Assembly: GCA_963579235.1 (NCBI GenBank)
Contig: CAUZFM010000110.1
Coordinates: forward strand, 1-6,521
Source: UBA1149 sp963579235
GTDB lineage: Bacteria > Desulfobacterota > Binatia > UBA1149
Length of the DNA stretch: 6,521 bases
Direction of reading: 5' to 3'
Shown here: one piece after another, positions 1 to 6,521 of the stretch
Layout: each line of letters begins with the position of its first letter
How positions within the stretch are numbered: position 1 is the stretch's first letter
Position numbers and translations under genes: made by a program
Notes under the pieces: model-generated
Seen by the model: only the letters and a program-made list of their open reading frames with translations
Told to the model about the DNA's origin: nothing
Databases searched by the model: none

Positions 1-771
1 GTGATCATGGAAGGCAAACTCACCGGCGAGAAAGTTGAACTCGCAGCTGTAGGCTTCGCGCAGCGCGTGGCTGTGTACCACGTCGGCCGGGTTGCCGTGC
101 GTGTGCATGCGCTGGTTGATGCACACCAGCTGGTCGGCCTGTCCGGCCAGTGCCAGAAGGTCGTGCGACACCGCCACCACGGTGAGCCCGAGTTGCTCCT
201 GCAGGCGCCGCAGCAGGGCGTAGAATTCGTGCTCGGCCGGCAGGTCGAGCCCGGCCGTGGGCTCGTCGAGTACGAGCAGTCGGGTGCTGGCACAGAGGGC
301 CTGGGCGAGCAGCACGCGCCGTTGTTCGCCTCCCGAGAGTTGGCCGACGGGTCGCTGCTGGCGGTCGGCCAGCCCGACCCAGTCGAGCGACCTCGCAACT
401 TCTTTCCAGTCTTCAGCGCGCGGTCGCTTGAAGGGGCCGAGGCAACACAGGCGCCCCATCATGACCACGTCGGCCACGGTGGCCGGAAAGCGTGGGTCGA
501 TGGATTGACGCTGGGGAACGTAACCAAAGGCGTGTGGGTCCTGCCCTTTGGCACCCGGTTCGGTTCCGAACACGCGCACGCTGCCCGAGCTTACCGGCCA
601 CAGTCCGAGTAATACTTTGAGCAGGGTGGTCTTGCCCGCACCGTTGGGGCCCACGATGCCCAGGAACTGGCCGGCCGTGACCGACAGGCTTATGTCCTGG
701 AGCACTTTGCGGCCCGCGCGCTCAACGCTGACATCGAGGAGCTCGACAACCGCTTGTTGGCTGTCGCCCAT
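1..771 (-). CDS. znuC: ZnuC-like metal ABC transporter ATP-binding protein (3' end cut by window)
   Basis: Cytoplasmic ATPase that would power import of zinc (or a related divalent metal) through an inner-membrane permease. The 257 codons present show a full ABC domain: Walker A GPNGAGKTT at residues 41-49, signature LSGGEQ at 145-150, Walker B with D169 and the catalytic E170 (LDEPTAGLD), and the switch histidine H203 in VSHD. The stretch after the Q-loop (VVMMGRL, then a FKRP segment) is of the kind seen in the Mn/Zn (ZnuC/MntB) group. The visible C-terminus is His-rich (FHDH), also usual there, so little is missing beyond base 1. The ATG at 771-769 lies two bases after the stop of the binding-protein gene. 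A GTG two codons earlier (777-775) would instead give a GTGA overlap with that stop. No separate promoter fits, so co-transcription with the binding-protein gene is expected. Zinc rather than manganese is inferred from the neighbour. Confidence 0.9.
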   Translation of the reverse strand, partial: MGDSQQAVVELLDVSVERAGRKVLQDISLSVTAGQFLGIVGPNGAGKTTLLKVLLGLWPVSSGSVRVFGTEPGAKGQDPHAFGYVPQRQSIDPRFPATVADVVMMGRLCCLGPFKRPRAEDWKEVARSLDWVGLADRQQRPVGQLSGGEQRRVLLAQALCASTRLLVLDEPTAGLDLPAEHEFYALLRRLQEQLGLTVVAVSHDLLALAGQADQLVCINQRMHTHGNPADVVHSHALREAYSCEFNFLAGEFAFHDH

Positions 772-773
772 GC

Positions 774-1775
774 TCACTGTTGTGCTCCGCAGGCCGACGC
801 AAAAGCCCCTGCCAGCGCGCGCATGAGCGCAAAGTAGTCGCCTCGCGACGGATCGCGCGGGTCACCCAGGGGGTCAGCTGTTACCACGGTGGCCGAGAAC
901 TCCTTTGCCAGCGTGACGGCGTTGCGACGCCCGGCACGCGGCTGCACAAGTATAGCCGGTACCGAGTGGCGACGCGCGGCTTCGACCAGTGCGGCCATCT
1001 GGCGGGCCGAGGCACCGGCACCGGGCGAGTGCTCCACGATGCCCAGTTCCACGAGGTCGTAGCGGCCGGCAAACCACGGCCAGGCGTCGTGCCAGGCCAG
1101 GTAGTAGCGGCAGTGTGCAGCGTTGAGGGTGTCTCGAATCTGCTCGTCGAGCTGGCCGAGCTCGTGGGCCAGCGCCTGTCCGCGCGCCTGGTAGTATGCG
1201 GCACCATCAGGGTCAAGGCTGACAAGCGCGTCGAGCAGGGCCGGCAACACGTGGTCGCGCACCAGCAGCGGGTCGAGCCACAGGTGGGGGTCGCGGTCTG
1301 CGTGGCCTTCGTGGCCGGGGTGGGCTTCGTGGCGGGGGTGGCCAGCAGGCGAGGGCAGTCCGGGCAGTTCGCCGAGGACGAGCAACGCTGGCGCCGTTTC
1401 CGAGTCGGGCAGCAGTCGCTTTGCCCAGTCGTCGAGGCCGCCCACCATGACCAGCAGTCGGGCGGAGGCCAGGCGCTGCACGTGGCCGGGGCGGGGGGCA
1501 AAACCGTGGGGGTCATCGCCGGCAGCCAGCAGGGCCGACGCGCTGACCCTGTCGCCGCCCGCCTCGTCCACCAGCCAGGCCAGGGGAAGCAGGCTCGTCA
1601 TCACCGGCAGCGTGGCCCCGGCAAGATCGTCGTTGACCACTGGATCGCCTGCATCCGAGTCGTTGGCAACCGGCCCGGATGATCGCCCGGCCACGAAGGC
1701 CAGCAATCCAATCACCAGCAGGGTGGCCGCCACTAGGAGTGCGGCGGTTCTGCGCATGGCCAACTTGGAACTCAT
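774..1775 (-). CDS. znuA: ZnuA-like zinc ABC transporter substrate-binding protein
   Basis: Periplasmic solute-binding protein (cluster A-I) that captures metal for the ABC importer; 333 residues, close to the family norm. A hydrophobic stretch at residues 11-29 follows MRRT and acts as a signal peptide or anchor. There is no lipobox cysteine, so it is not a lipoprotein. Likely metal ligands are H90 (DDPHGF), H164 (DPHLWLDP) and H229 (AWHDAW), with D301 (ADPLGD) as a possible fourth. A histidine at the third position, where Mn-binding relatives have Glu, favours zinc. A histidine-rich loop (H146, H149, H152, H155, H158) precedes H164, as in ZnuA. ATG 1775-1773 was chosen because it precedes the signal peptide; its ribosome site is weak, and M7 (1757) is an alternative start. 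The reading frame is open far upstream, but that part only shadows the dehydrogenase gene. The gene lies 50 bases after the dehydrogenase and directly before the ATPase gene. Confidence 0.9.
   Translation of the reverse strand: MSSKLAMRRTAALLVAATLLVIGLLAFVAGRSSGPVANDSDAGDPVVNDDLAGATLPVMTSLLPLAWLVDEAGGDRVSASALLAAGDDPHGFAPRPGHVQRLASARLLVMVGGLDDWAKRLLPDSETAPALLVLGELPGLPSPAGHPRHEAHPGHEGHADRDPHLWLDPLLVRDHVLPALLDALVSLDPDGAAYYQARGQALAHELGQLDEQIRDTLNAAHCRYYLAWHDAWPWFAGRYDLVELGIVEHSPGAGASARQMAALVEAARRHSVPAILVQPRAGRRNAVTLAKEFSATVVTADPLGDPRDPSRGDYFALMRALAGAFASACGAQQ
1302..1337 (-). repeat. 18-bp tandem repeat coding the His-rich loop of ZnuA
   Basis: Two adjacent 18-base units (1302-1319 and 1320-1337) match at 16 of 18 positions. 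Read on the minus strand they encode PRHEAH and PGHEGH, so the metal-chelating loop has a histidine every third residue. Such loops are known to vary in length among ZnuA proteins; slippage of this repeat is a likely mechanism here (inference). Confidence 0.7.
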
Positions 1776-1782
1776 GTTTCTA

Positions 1783-1828
1783 TGACCATGCCCGGCCGAT
1801 CCGTCGACGGGGGCCGCGGGCATGGTCA
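1783..1828. repeat. 12-bp inverted repeat with a 10-bp palindrome in its loop, between the dehydrogenase and znuA genes
   Basis: Bases 1783-1794 (TGACCATGCCCG) and 1817-1828 (CGGGCATGGTCA) are perfect inverted copies. The 22-base loop contains the perfect palindrome CCGTCGACGG at 1801-1810, and three more pairs can form inside the stem past a 2-base bulge. The outer right arm includes the dehydrogenase stop codon. On the minus-strand transcript the structure ends seven bases before the znuA start, so it covers the place where a Shine-Dalgarno would sit. No T-run follows it, so it does not look like an ordinary intrinsic terminator. It could be an mRNA hairpin controlling znuA translation or stability, or a dyad operator. 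It does not match the E. coli Zur box as I know it. Confidence 0.6.
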
Positions 1829-2572
1829 GCTGCGGCCAAAGCCACCGCTTACGCTTACGGCCTGCCCGGTGACCCAGGAGGCCTGTTCGGAGGCAAGAAA
1901 GGTTATCATCGCGGCTATGTCCTGTGGCCGTCCCAGGCGGCCCAGCGGGTAGAAGCTCGCCGCCCGCGCGCGGGACTGCTCGTCGAGGTAGGCGATCATG
2001 GGTGTGTCGGTCACCCCGGGGCACACCGCGTTGACGTTGATGTTGTAGCGTCCGAGTTCGAGCGCCAGCCCGCGCACCAGGGATATGACAGCGCCCTTGG
2101 TGCTGCCGTAAACAGCCATGCGTTTCTCGTTGCCCTTGCCTGCCTCGGACGCCAGCGCAACGATTTTTCCCGACTGTTGCTCGACCATTATCTCCGAAGC
2201 CGCCCGGCAGCAGTTCATCGTGCCCAGCAGGTTTATGTCGATCAGTGCTTTCCAGTCTTCCGGGGTTTCGTCCTTGAAGAAGTCTATGCCGCCGCCGACC
2301 CCGGCCGAGGTGACGAGTACGTCGAGCTGTCCCCAGGTCGATGCAGCCTCGGCGGCCGCAGCCTTGCATGCGTCGAAGTCGCGAACGTCGAGCAGCACAC
2401 CGCGTGTTTCGTGGGCCGAGGTTTCTTCGAGGGCCGTCGCCAGGGCCTGCTCGTTGACGTCGGCCAGCAATACGCGGGCGCCCTCATCGAGCATGTAGTC
2501 GACCGTGCAGCGCCCCAGCCCCGAGGCTGCGCCGGTTATCAACACGACCTTGTCACGTAGTCCCAGTTCCAT
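1826..2572 (-). CDS. short-chain dehydrogenase/reductase (SDR), probably NAD-dependent
   Basis: Cytoplasmic classical SDR of 248 residues, the usual length. It shows the Rossmann nucleotide motif TGAASGLG at 13-20, and D38 at the end of the second strand (LLADVN), which favours NAD(H) over NADP(H). It also has D62-V63, the structural TSAG (usual NNAG) at 88-91, N114, catalytic S142, and Y155-x3-K159 (YGSTK). The CPG turn (184-186) and C-terminal VSGG are standard. The overall pattern resembles FabG and the BadH-type alicyclic acyl-CoA hydroxyl dehydrogenases, but the substrate cannot be read from the sequence. ATG 2572-2570 is preceded by GGGAG (2584-2580) at good spacing. The gene lies between the exported repeat protein and the metal-transport genes, all on one strand; a functional link to metal uptake is not evident. 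Confidence 0.9.
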   Translation of the reverse strand: MELGLRDKVVLITGAASGLGRCTVDYMLDEGARVLLADVNEQALATALEETSAHETRGVLLDVRDFDACKAAAAEAASTWGQLDVLVTSAGVGGGIDFFKDETPEDWKALIDINLLGTMNCCRAASEIMVEQQSGKIVALASEAGKGNEKRMAVYGSTKGAVISLVRGLALELGRYNINVNAVCPGVTDTPMIAYLDEQSRARAASFYPLGRLGRPQDIAAMITFLASEQASWVTGQAVSVSGGFGRS

Positions 2573-2590
2573 GGCGGTTCTCCCGCGCCG

Positions 2591-2619
2591 AAACTAGGCC
2601 CGCATTCGCGTGCTTTCAA
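2591..2619 (-). promoter_or_regulatory. possible promoter of the dehydrogenase-znuA-znuC block
   Basis: On the minus strand, TTGAAA (2619-2614; 5 of 6 to the sigma-70 -35) is followed after 17 bases by TAGTTT (2596-2591; 3 of 6 to the -10). A start near 2584 would leave a leader of only about 12 bases that just includes the Shine-Dalgarno. This is tight, so the call is weak. Confidence 0.25.
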
Positions 2620-2628
2620 GCACCGGGC
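2598..2628. repeat. two-part inverted repeat in the 84-base gap before the dehydrogenase
   Basis: An inner perfect hairpin, GTGCTT (2610-2615) with AAGCAC (2618-2623), sits inside an outer pair, GCCCG (2598-2602) with CGGGC (2624-2628), with a 7-base bulge on one side. It could attenuate read-through from the upstream repeat-protein gene. However, the minus-strand transcript has no clear U-run after it, and it overlaps the possible -35, so it could equally be an operator. Confidence 0.35.
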
Positions 2629-2656
2629 TTTCTTCCCGAGCCAAGAGGGGAGCCGT

Positions 2657-3256
2657 TCAGAAAGGGCAGTTGAGCGTGACGGGCAATCCCACCGCGGCCT
2701 TGAGTACCATCAGCGCGTCGGTCGAGGCCACGCCGCCACTGGAATCGGTGTCACACACCTCGAGATCGCAGCTCTCGAGGCCCACCGAGGACCTGAGTAT
2801 GTACGAAGAGTCGAGGGCTGTAACCGTGCCGGAGTCGTTGGGATCGCCACAGGCCACGAGTTGGCAGCTGTGGTCGCAAAGCTCGCCCGAGTCCCACTCG
2901 GTGTCGCCGTCATCGCACTGCTCGAGTGCGTCCAGGGTGCCGTTGCCGCAGGTGATGCTCAGGCGCGGGCATTCAATCTCCACGTCCAGTCCCACGGCCG
3001 CTTGCAGAAGCAGTAGTGAATCGGTCGCCGATACCCGGCCGTTGCTGTCCACGTCGCAGACTTCGAGCGCGCAGGAATCCAGTCCAACAGCTACCCTGAG
3101 GGTGAACAGGGCGTCGATGACGCTCACCGCTCCGCGCGAATCGTCCGGGTCACCGCAGAGTACGGCAGCGCAGTTGTTGCGGCAGGACTCGCCGATCTCA
3201 TGGGCGCGGTCTCCGTCGTCGCAACGCTCGCCTATCTCGATGAGCCCGTTACCACA
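2657..3256 (-). repeat. tandem duplication of the CGNG/dockerin-like module
   Basis: At protein level, residues 303-400 and 405-501 of the exported protein align end to end. Each has CGNG, then CDDGD, a short Cys pair, CGDP, a dockerin-like segment ending AVGL or SVGL, the C-x-LEVCD link, and a second segment ending AVGL and a final ECP or NCP. This points to a duplication of about 300 bases, now diverged. Confidence 0.75.
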
Positions 3257-4162
3257 GGGAGACGTGTCGGGGTGTATGAGGTCGATGATCTGGAAAACCG
3301 GATCATGGTGAGTCTCAAACAGGCAGTCTACCAGCGCAGCCAGTGAGAAGACCGGAGCCTGGGAGTTTACGCACTCGTTGGGAAAACCAAGCTCGGACAG
3401 GTCGATGGCCCGGCAGTTTCCCGGCAGCTGGCGAAGCAGCTTGTTGTGCGCCACGCGCAGGTTCTCGTCGGTGCCCGGGTGACCGGTCGCCGTGGCGTCG
3501 AGTTCTTCCTCGGCCCTGCACTCGGCGCTGGCCGGCACTTGCCCGCGCTCCTGCTTCGAAAGGCAGCGGTCGCGCGAGCGAAACTCGTTGGTGACCATGT
3601 CGGCCGCTTTGTGCGCGAGCAGGTCCTGGCAGGCCTTCTGTGCCCTGCTGAGTTCGAGGTCGAGCGCGGGGTACTCGACGCGCAGCATGTTGGCTATGTA
3701 CTGGTCCACGGCAACGATGATGCACTGCTGGTGGTCGAGCGCCGTGTAGGCAAGGCTGTCGAAGCCGGTGCAGAAGCCGGGCCAGCCCAGCGCCAGCAGG
3801 CTCATGCCGGTGCAGCTGCGGTCGATTCGTTTGCCGAAAAACTTGCGGGCCTGGACCAGGCGGTTATCGGTGGATTCGTCGCCGGTGGGCTCGTCGGCTA
3901 CGGCCAGGCAGTCGGTCTCGGCCGGAAGCTGGCCCCGCACCACGTCGCGCCTGCAGGCCTGGCGGGCGTTGAGCGTGGAAACCATGTATTCGGTCGTGGC
4001 AAAACCGGCCTTGTTGCGGCACTGGGTGAGCTCATCACTGAGCTGGGCGTGGCCCATTGCAGCCGGGAGCAGCAGTACGGCCGCCGCCAGCAGCAAAGAA
4101 GTTACAGCTTTGCAAAAACCTGCCCTGTGAAAAAACGACCTGTGAATTCTGACTGAACGCAT
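2657..4162 (-). CDS. exported cysteine-rich protein: duplicated six-Cys domain plus two CGNG/dockerin-like modules
   Basis: Predicted secreted protein of 501 residues, function unknown. A basic N-terminus and hydrophobic core (residues 19-36) ending near GHAQ look like a signal peptide cut around residue 39. Residues 41-299 hold two copies of one domain with six matching cysteines: C48, C70, C85, C117, C131, C147 and C178, C200, C215, C250, C264, C280. Residues 303-501 hold two modules of about 98 residues. Each starts with a DUF4215-type motif (CGNGLIEIGERCDDGD, 303-318; CGNGTLDALEQCDDGD, 405-420). Each then has two dockerin-like, Asp-rich EF-hand-type segments with D-x-D and AVGL signatures. 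Such modules bind calcium in true dockerins. The even cysteine content fits disulphides outside the cytoplasm. ATG 4162-4160 gives a direct signal peptide; the open frame further upstream shadows mrp. An adhesion or surface-structure role is only a guess. Confidence 0.85.
   Translation of the reverse strand: MRSVRIHRSFFHRAGFCKAVTSLLLAAAVLLLPAAMGHAQLSDELTQCRNKAGFATTEYMVSTLNARQACRRDVVRGQLPAETDCLAVADEPTGDESTDNRLVQARKFFGKRIDRSCTGMSLLALGWPGFCTGFDSLAYTALDHQQCIIVAVDQYIANMLRVEYPALDLELSRAQKACQDLLAHKAADMVTNEFRSRDRCLSKQERGQVPASAECRAEEELDATATGHPGTDENLRVAHNKLLRQLPGNCRAIDLSELGFPNECVNSQAPVFSLAALVDCLFETHHDPVFQIIDLIHPDTSPCGNGLIEIGERCDDGDRAHEIGESCRNNCAAVLCGDPDDSRGAVSVIDALFTLRVAVGLDSCALEVCDVDSNGRVSATDSLLLLQAAVGLDVEIECPRLSITCGNGTLDALEQCDDGDTEWDSGELCDHSCQLVACGDPNDSGTVTALDSSYILRSSVGLESCDLEVCDTDSSGGVASTDALMVLKAAVGLPVTLNCPF
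3321..4042 (-). repeat. tandem duplication of a six-cysteine domain (N-terminal half of exported protein)
   Basis: Residues 41-80 and 171-210 align without gaps at an offset of 130, sharing LS, two cysteines and RGQ-x-P. The offset becomes 133 for the last three cysteines, with LALGWPGFC (123-131) matching LSELGFPNEC (255-264). I do not recognise this domain. Confidence 0.7.
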
Positions 4163-4171
4163 AGTTGTGTA

Positions 4172-4183
4172 CCCCGAAAGGGG
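4172..4183 (-). promoter_or_regulatory. CCCC-GAAA-GGGG hairpin in the leader of the exported protein gene
   Basis: On the minus-strand transcript this reads CCCC-UUUC-GGGG and ends nine bases before the ATG at 4162. The GGGG arm is the only Shine-Dalgarno-like stretch in reach, so folding would hide it. A near copy lies at 4382-4395 before mrp. Confidence 0.45.
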
Positions 4184-4201
4184 GGCTGCTCCTGCCAGCG
4201 A

Positions 4202-4230
4202 CGTTAGCCCCGATTCCAGGCAAGCGTCAA
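4202..4230 (-). promoter_or_regulatory. likely sigma-70-type promoter for the exported protein gene
   Basis: On the minus strand, TTGACG (4230-4225) is followed by CTAACG (4207-4202) after 17 bases, or by GCTAAC after 16. The -35 matches at 5 of 6 and the -10 is weak. The implied start near 4195 gives a leader of about 33 bases that contains the 4172-4183 hairpin. Confidence 0.45.
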
Positions 4231-4269
4231 GGTGGCAAGAGCAGTTGTTCGCGGCACGTCTACGGGTGT

Positions 4270-4306
4270 CGGCCTGCAGACCGCACTGGCTTGACTCCGC
4301 AGGCCG
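4270..4306 (+). promoter_or_regulatory. 8-bp inverted repeat around a -35-like TTGACT upstream of mrp
   Basis: CGGCCTGC (4270-4277) and GCAGGCCG (4299-4306) are perfect inverted copies 21 bases apart. TTGACT (4291-4296) lies between them, with no good -10 downstream (GAATCA at 4314-4319 is poor). It may be an operator over the mrp promoter; the evidence is only the symmetry and position. Confidence 0.3.
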
Positions 4307-4344
4307 TGACGGCGAATCACTGACCATGCCCTTGGAGGTTTTCA

Positions 4345-4407
4345 ATGGCAGTTGATGGGGTGTTTGCGTTTCCCCGGGTACCCCCCGAAAGGGGGAGAGG
4401 GCGATAA
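4345..4407 (+). CDS. putative 20-residue leader ORF coupled to mrp
   Basis: ATG 4345 has the best Shine-Dalgarno in the window: GGAGG at 4334-4338 with a six-base spacer. The ORF encodes 20 residues (starts MAVDGVFAFP, ends in an Arg-rich RGRGR) and stops with TAA at 4405-4407, one base before the mrp ATG at 4409. It is in a different frame from mrp, so it is not an N-terminal extension. A ribosome reading it would pass through the hairpin at 4382-4395, whose 3' arm belongs to the mrp ribosome site. This suggests translational coupling rather than a functional peptide. The sequence has no run of one amino acid codon that would suggest attenuation. It could still be a chance ORF. Confidence 0.4.
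   Translation: MAVDGVFAFPRVPPERGRGR
4382..4395 (+). promoter_or_regulatory. CCCCC-GAAA-GGGGG hairpin overlapping the mrp ribosome site
   Basis: A perfect five-pair GC stem closed by a GAAA (GNRA-type) tetraloop. Its 3' arm is the start of GGGGGAGAGGG (4391-4401), the only Shine-Dalgarno-like stretch for the mrp ATG at 4409. The folded form should lower initiation at mrp. Confidence 0.55.
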
Positions 4408-4408
4408 A

Positions 4409-5564
<1,156 letters not shown>

Positions 5565-5572
<8 letters not shown>

Positions 5573-6521
5573 CAACGCAGCCAGCCAAGCCGGGGCTCAA
5601 AAAGGGGCCGCGCAGAAAACAGGCCCGGAAAAGGTCGTGCAGAAACTGCCCGGCGTCAATCAGATAGTGGCCGTCAGTTCGGCCAAGGGTGGCGTTGGCA
5701 AGTCCACGGTGGCTGTTAACCTGGCGGCGGCCATGGTCGCGCGGGGGCTGCGCGTCGGGTTCGCCGATCTCGACATCTACGGACCGAGCGCGCCGGTGAT
5801 GCTGGGTCTGCTCGAGCGGCCGCGTCCGGAGGGAGAACTTGTCAAACCCCTGCAGGTGCACGGCATGAAGGTGATCTCGATGGGGTTTTTCCTCGACGAG
5901 GATTCGCCCGTGCTCTGGCGCGGGCCGCTGGTGATGAGCGCCACGAGGCAGTTTCTAAGGGGTGTGGCCTGGGGCGAACTCGATTGCCTGGTTCTCGATC
6001 TGCCACCGGGCACCGGCGACATCCAGCTCACAGTCGCCCAGGAAGTGCCGATTGACGGTGTAGTCATCGTCACCACGCCGCAGGACCTGGCCCTGGCAGA
6101 CGTCGCCCGCGGCGTTTCGTTGCTCAACAGGCTCAACGCTCCCATGCTCGGCATGGTGCAGAACATGAGCGGTATAGTGTGCGCCGACTGCGGGCACGTG
6201 GACCAGGTGTTCGGCGAGAGGGGAGCCGAGCAAACCGCGCGCACGCTTGGCGTGCCGCTGCTGGCCGAGTTGCCGCTGGAGCCCGAAGTCTGCCTGAGCG
6301 GAGACGCGGGTGTGCCCCTGGTGATTTCTCATCCCGAAAGCGAGGTCGCCAGCCGCTTTTTTGCGCTTGCCGACAAGGTGGGCGAGTTGCTCGCAGCGGG
6401 GCCCGGACTGAGTGGCCCCCAACCGGCCAGCGTGGAGCACGACAACGACAGCGGGCTGCTCACGGTAGCCTGGCAGGACGGCAGCTCGAACAGCTACCGT
6501 CTCGAGGGTCTGCGAGGCTGG
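5565..6521 (+). CDS. mrp: second Mrp/Nbp35-family ATPase, no DUF59, C-terminal DUF971 begins (3' end cut by window)
   Basis: Paralogue of the preceding gene; 319 codons present and the frame is open at the window end. The N-terminus is a short Ala/Gln/Lys-rich stretch (1-28) with no MIP18 domain. The ATPase core has the deviant Walker A KGGVGKST at 41-48, with Ala40 where Gly is usual. It also has DLD (68-70, usual DAD), DLPPGTGD at 145-152, and the cluster-binding pair C206 and C209 (CADC). From about residue 297, LLTVAWQDGSSNSYRLEGLR matches the start of DUF971 (GBBH-like N-terminal domain), which should continue past the edge for several tens of residues. ATG 5565 overlaps the mrp stop (5570-5572) by eight bases, with GGAGG at 5548-5552, so coupled translation and co-production with the first Mrp are expected. 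A Fe-S carrier role is from the family; a partnership with the first protein is inferred. Confidence 0.9.

Noticed and set aside
780..1682. 300-codon open frame on the plus strand opposite znuA
   Set aside because: It lies antisense to a well-supported gene, shows no recognisable domain, and is expected from GC-rich third-codon bias.
1776..2369. Upstream open frame continuous with znuA
   Set aside because: It overlaps the dehydrogenase gene in another frame on the same strand and has no family features; the signal peptide fixes the start near 1775.
2598..2634. Plus-strand intrinsic terminator (hairpin then CTTTCTT)
   Set aside because: No plus-strand gene lies upstream for it to end, and the tail is not a clean T-run. 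It is kept only as an inverted repeat.
3446..4156. 236-codon plus-strand open frame opposite the exported protein
   Set aside because: Shadow of the real gene; its residues give no domain, and the real frame has duplicated domains with conserved cysteines.
4232..4251. Possible sigma-54 site (GGTGGCAAGAGCAGTTGTTC)
   Set aside because: The -24-like GG is present, but the -12 GC element is missing and the spacing does not fit.
4352..4408. TTG-started N-terminal extension of mrp
   Set aside because: The 19 extra residues come from the leader and hairpin sequence. The DUF59 domain starts at the ATG at 4409, which has its own ribosome site.

Overview
The window is GC-rich and densely coded, with two divergent gene blocks. 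The 501-residue exported protein carries DUF4215-type CGNG...CDDGD cysteine repeats plus dockerin-like repeats. Protein families of that kind are common in Myxococcota and uncultivated 'deltaproteobacterial' lineages such as Binatota or Desulfobacterota. An environmental Gram-negative of that group is therefore the best guess, but it is an inference from gene content, not a phylogenetic result.

Left block (about 1-4162, all minus strand, read right to left): an exported Cys-rich repeat protein (4162-2657), a short-chain dehydrogenase/reductase (2572-1826), a ZnuA-like zinc-binding protein (1775-774) and a ZnuC-like ABC ATPase (771 to beyond base 1). The last two genes almost touch and form the start of a high-affinity zinc (or related metal) importer. 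The permease gene expected with them is not in the window and may lie beyond its left edge. A long inverted repeat joins the dehydrogenase stop to the znuA leader.

Intergenic region (4163-4408): a divergent control region. It has a plausible minus-strand promoter, a possible plus-strand -35, an 8-bp inverted repeat, and two similar CCCC-GAAA-GGGG hairpins placed just before the two divergent genes. A 20-codon ORF with a strong Shine-Dalgarno runs through the second hairpin and ends one base before the mrp start. This looks like a coupled leader ORF.

Right block (4345-6521, plus strand): two tandem, overlapping Mrp/ApbC/Nbp35-family P-loop ATPases of iron-sulfur cluster assembly. The first has an N-terminal MIP18/DUF59 domain; the second lacks it but starts a C-terminal DUF971 domain before the window ends. 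Together they carry the three domains of the chloroplast HCF101 protein, split over two genes, and may form a hetero-oligomeric Fe-S carrier like Nbp35-Cfd1.

There is no gene-free stretch longer than 300 bases. No tRNA, rRNA, CRISPR array or insertion sequence was seen.
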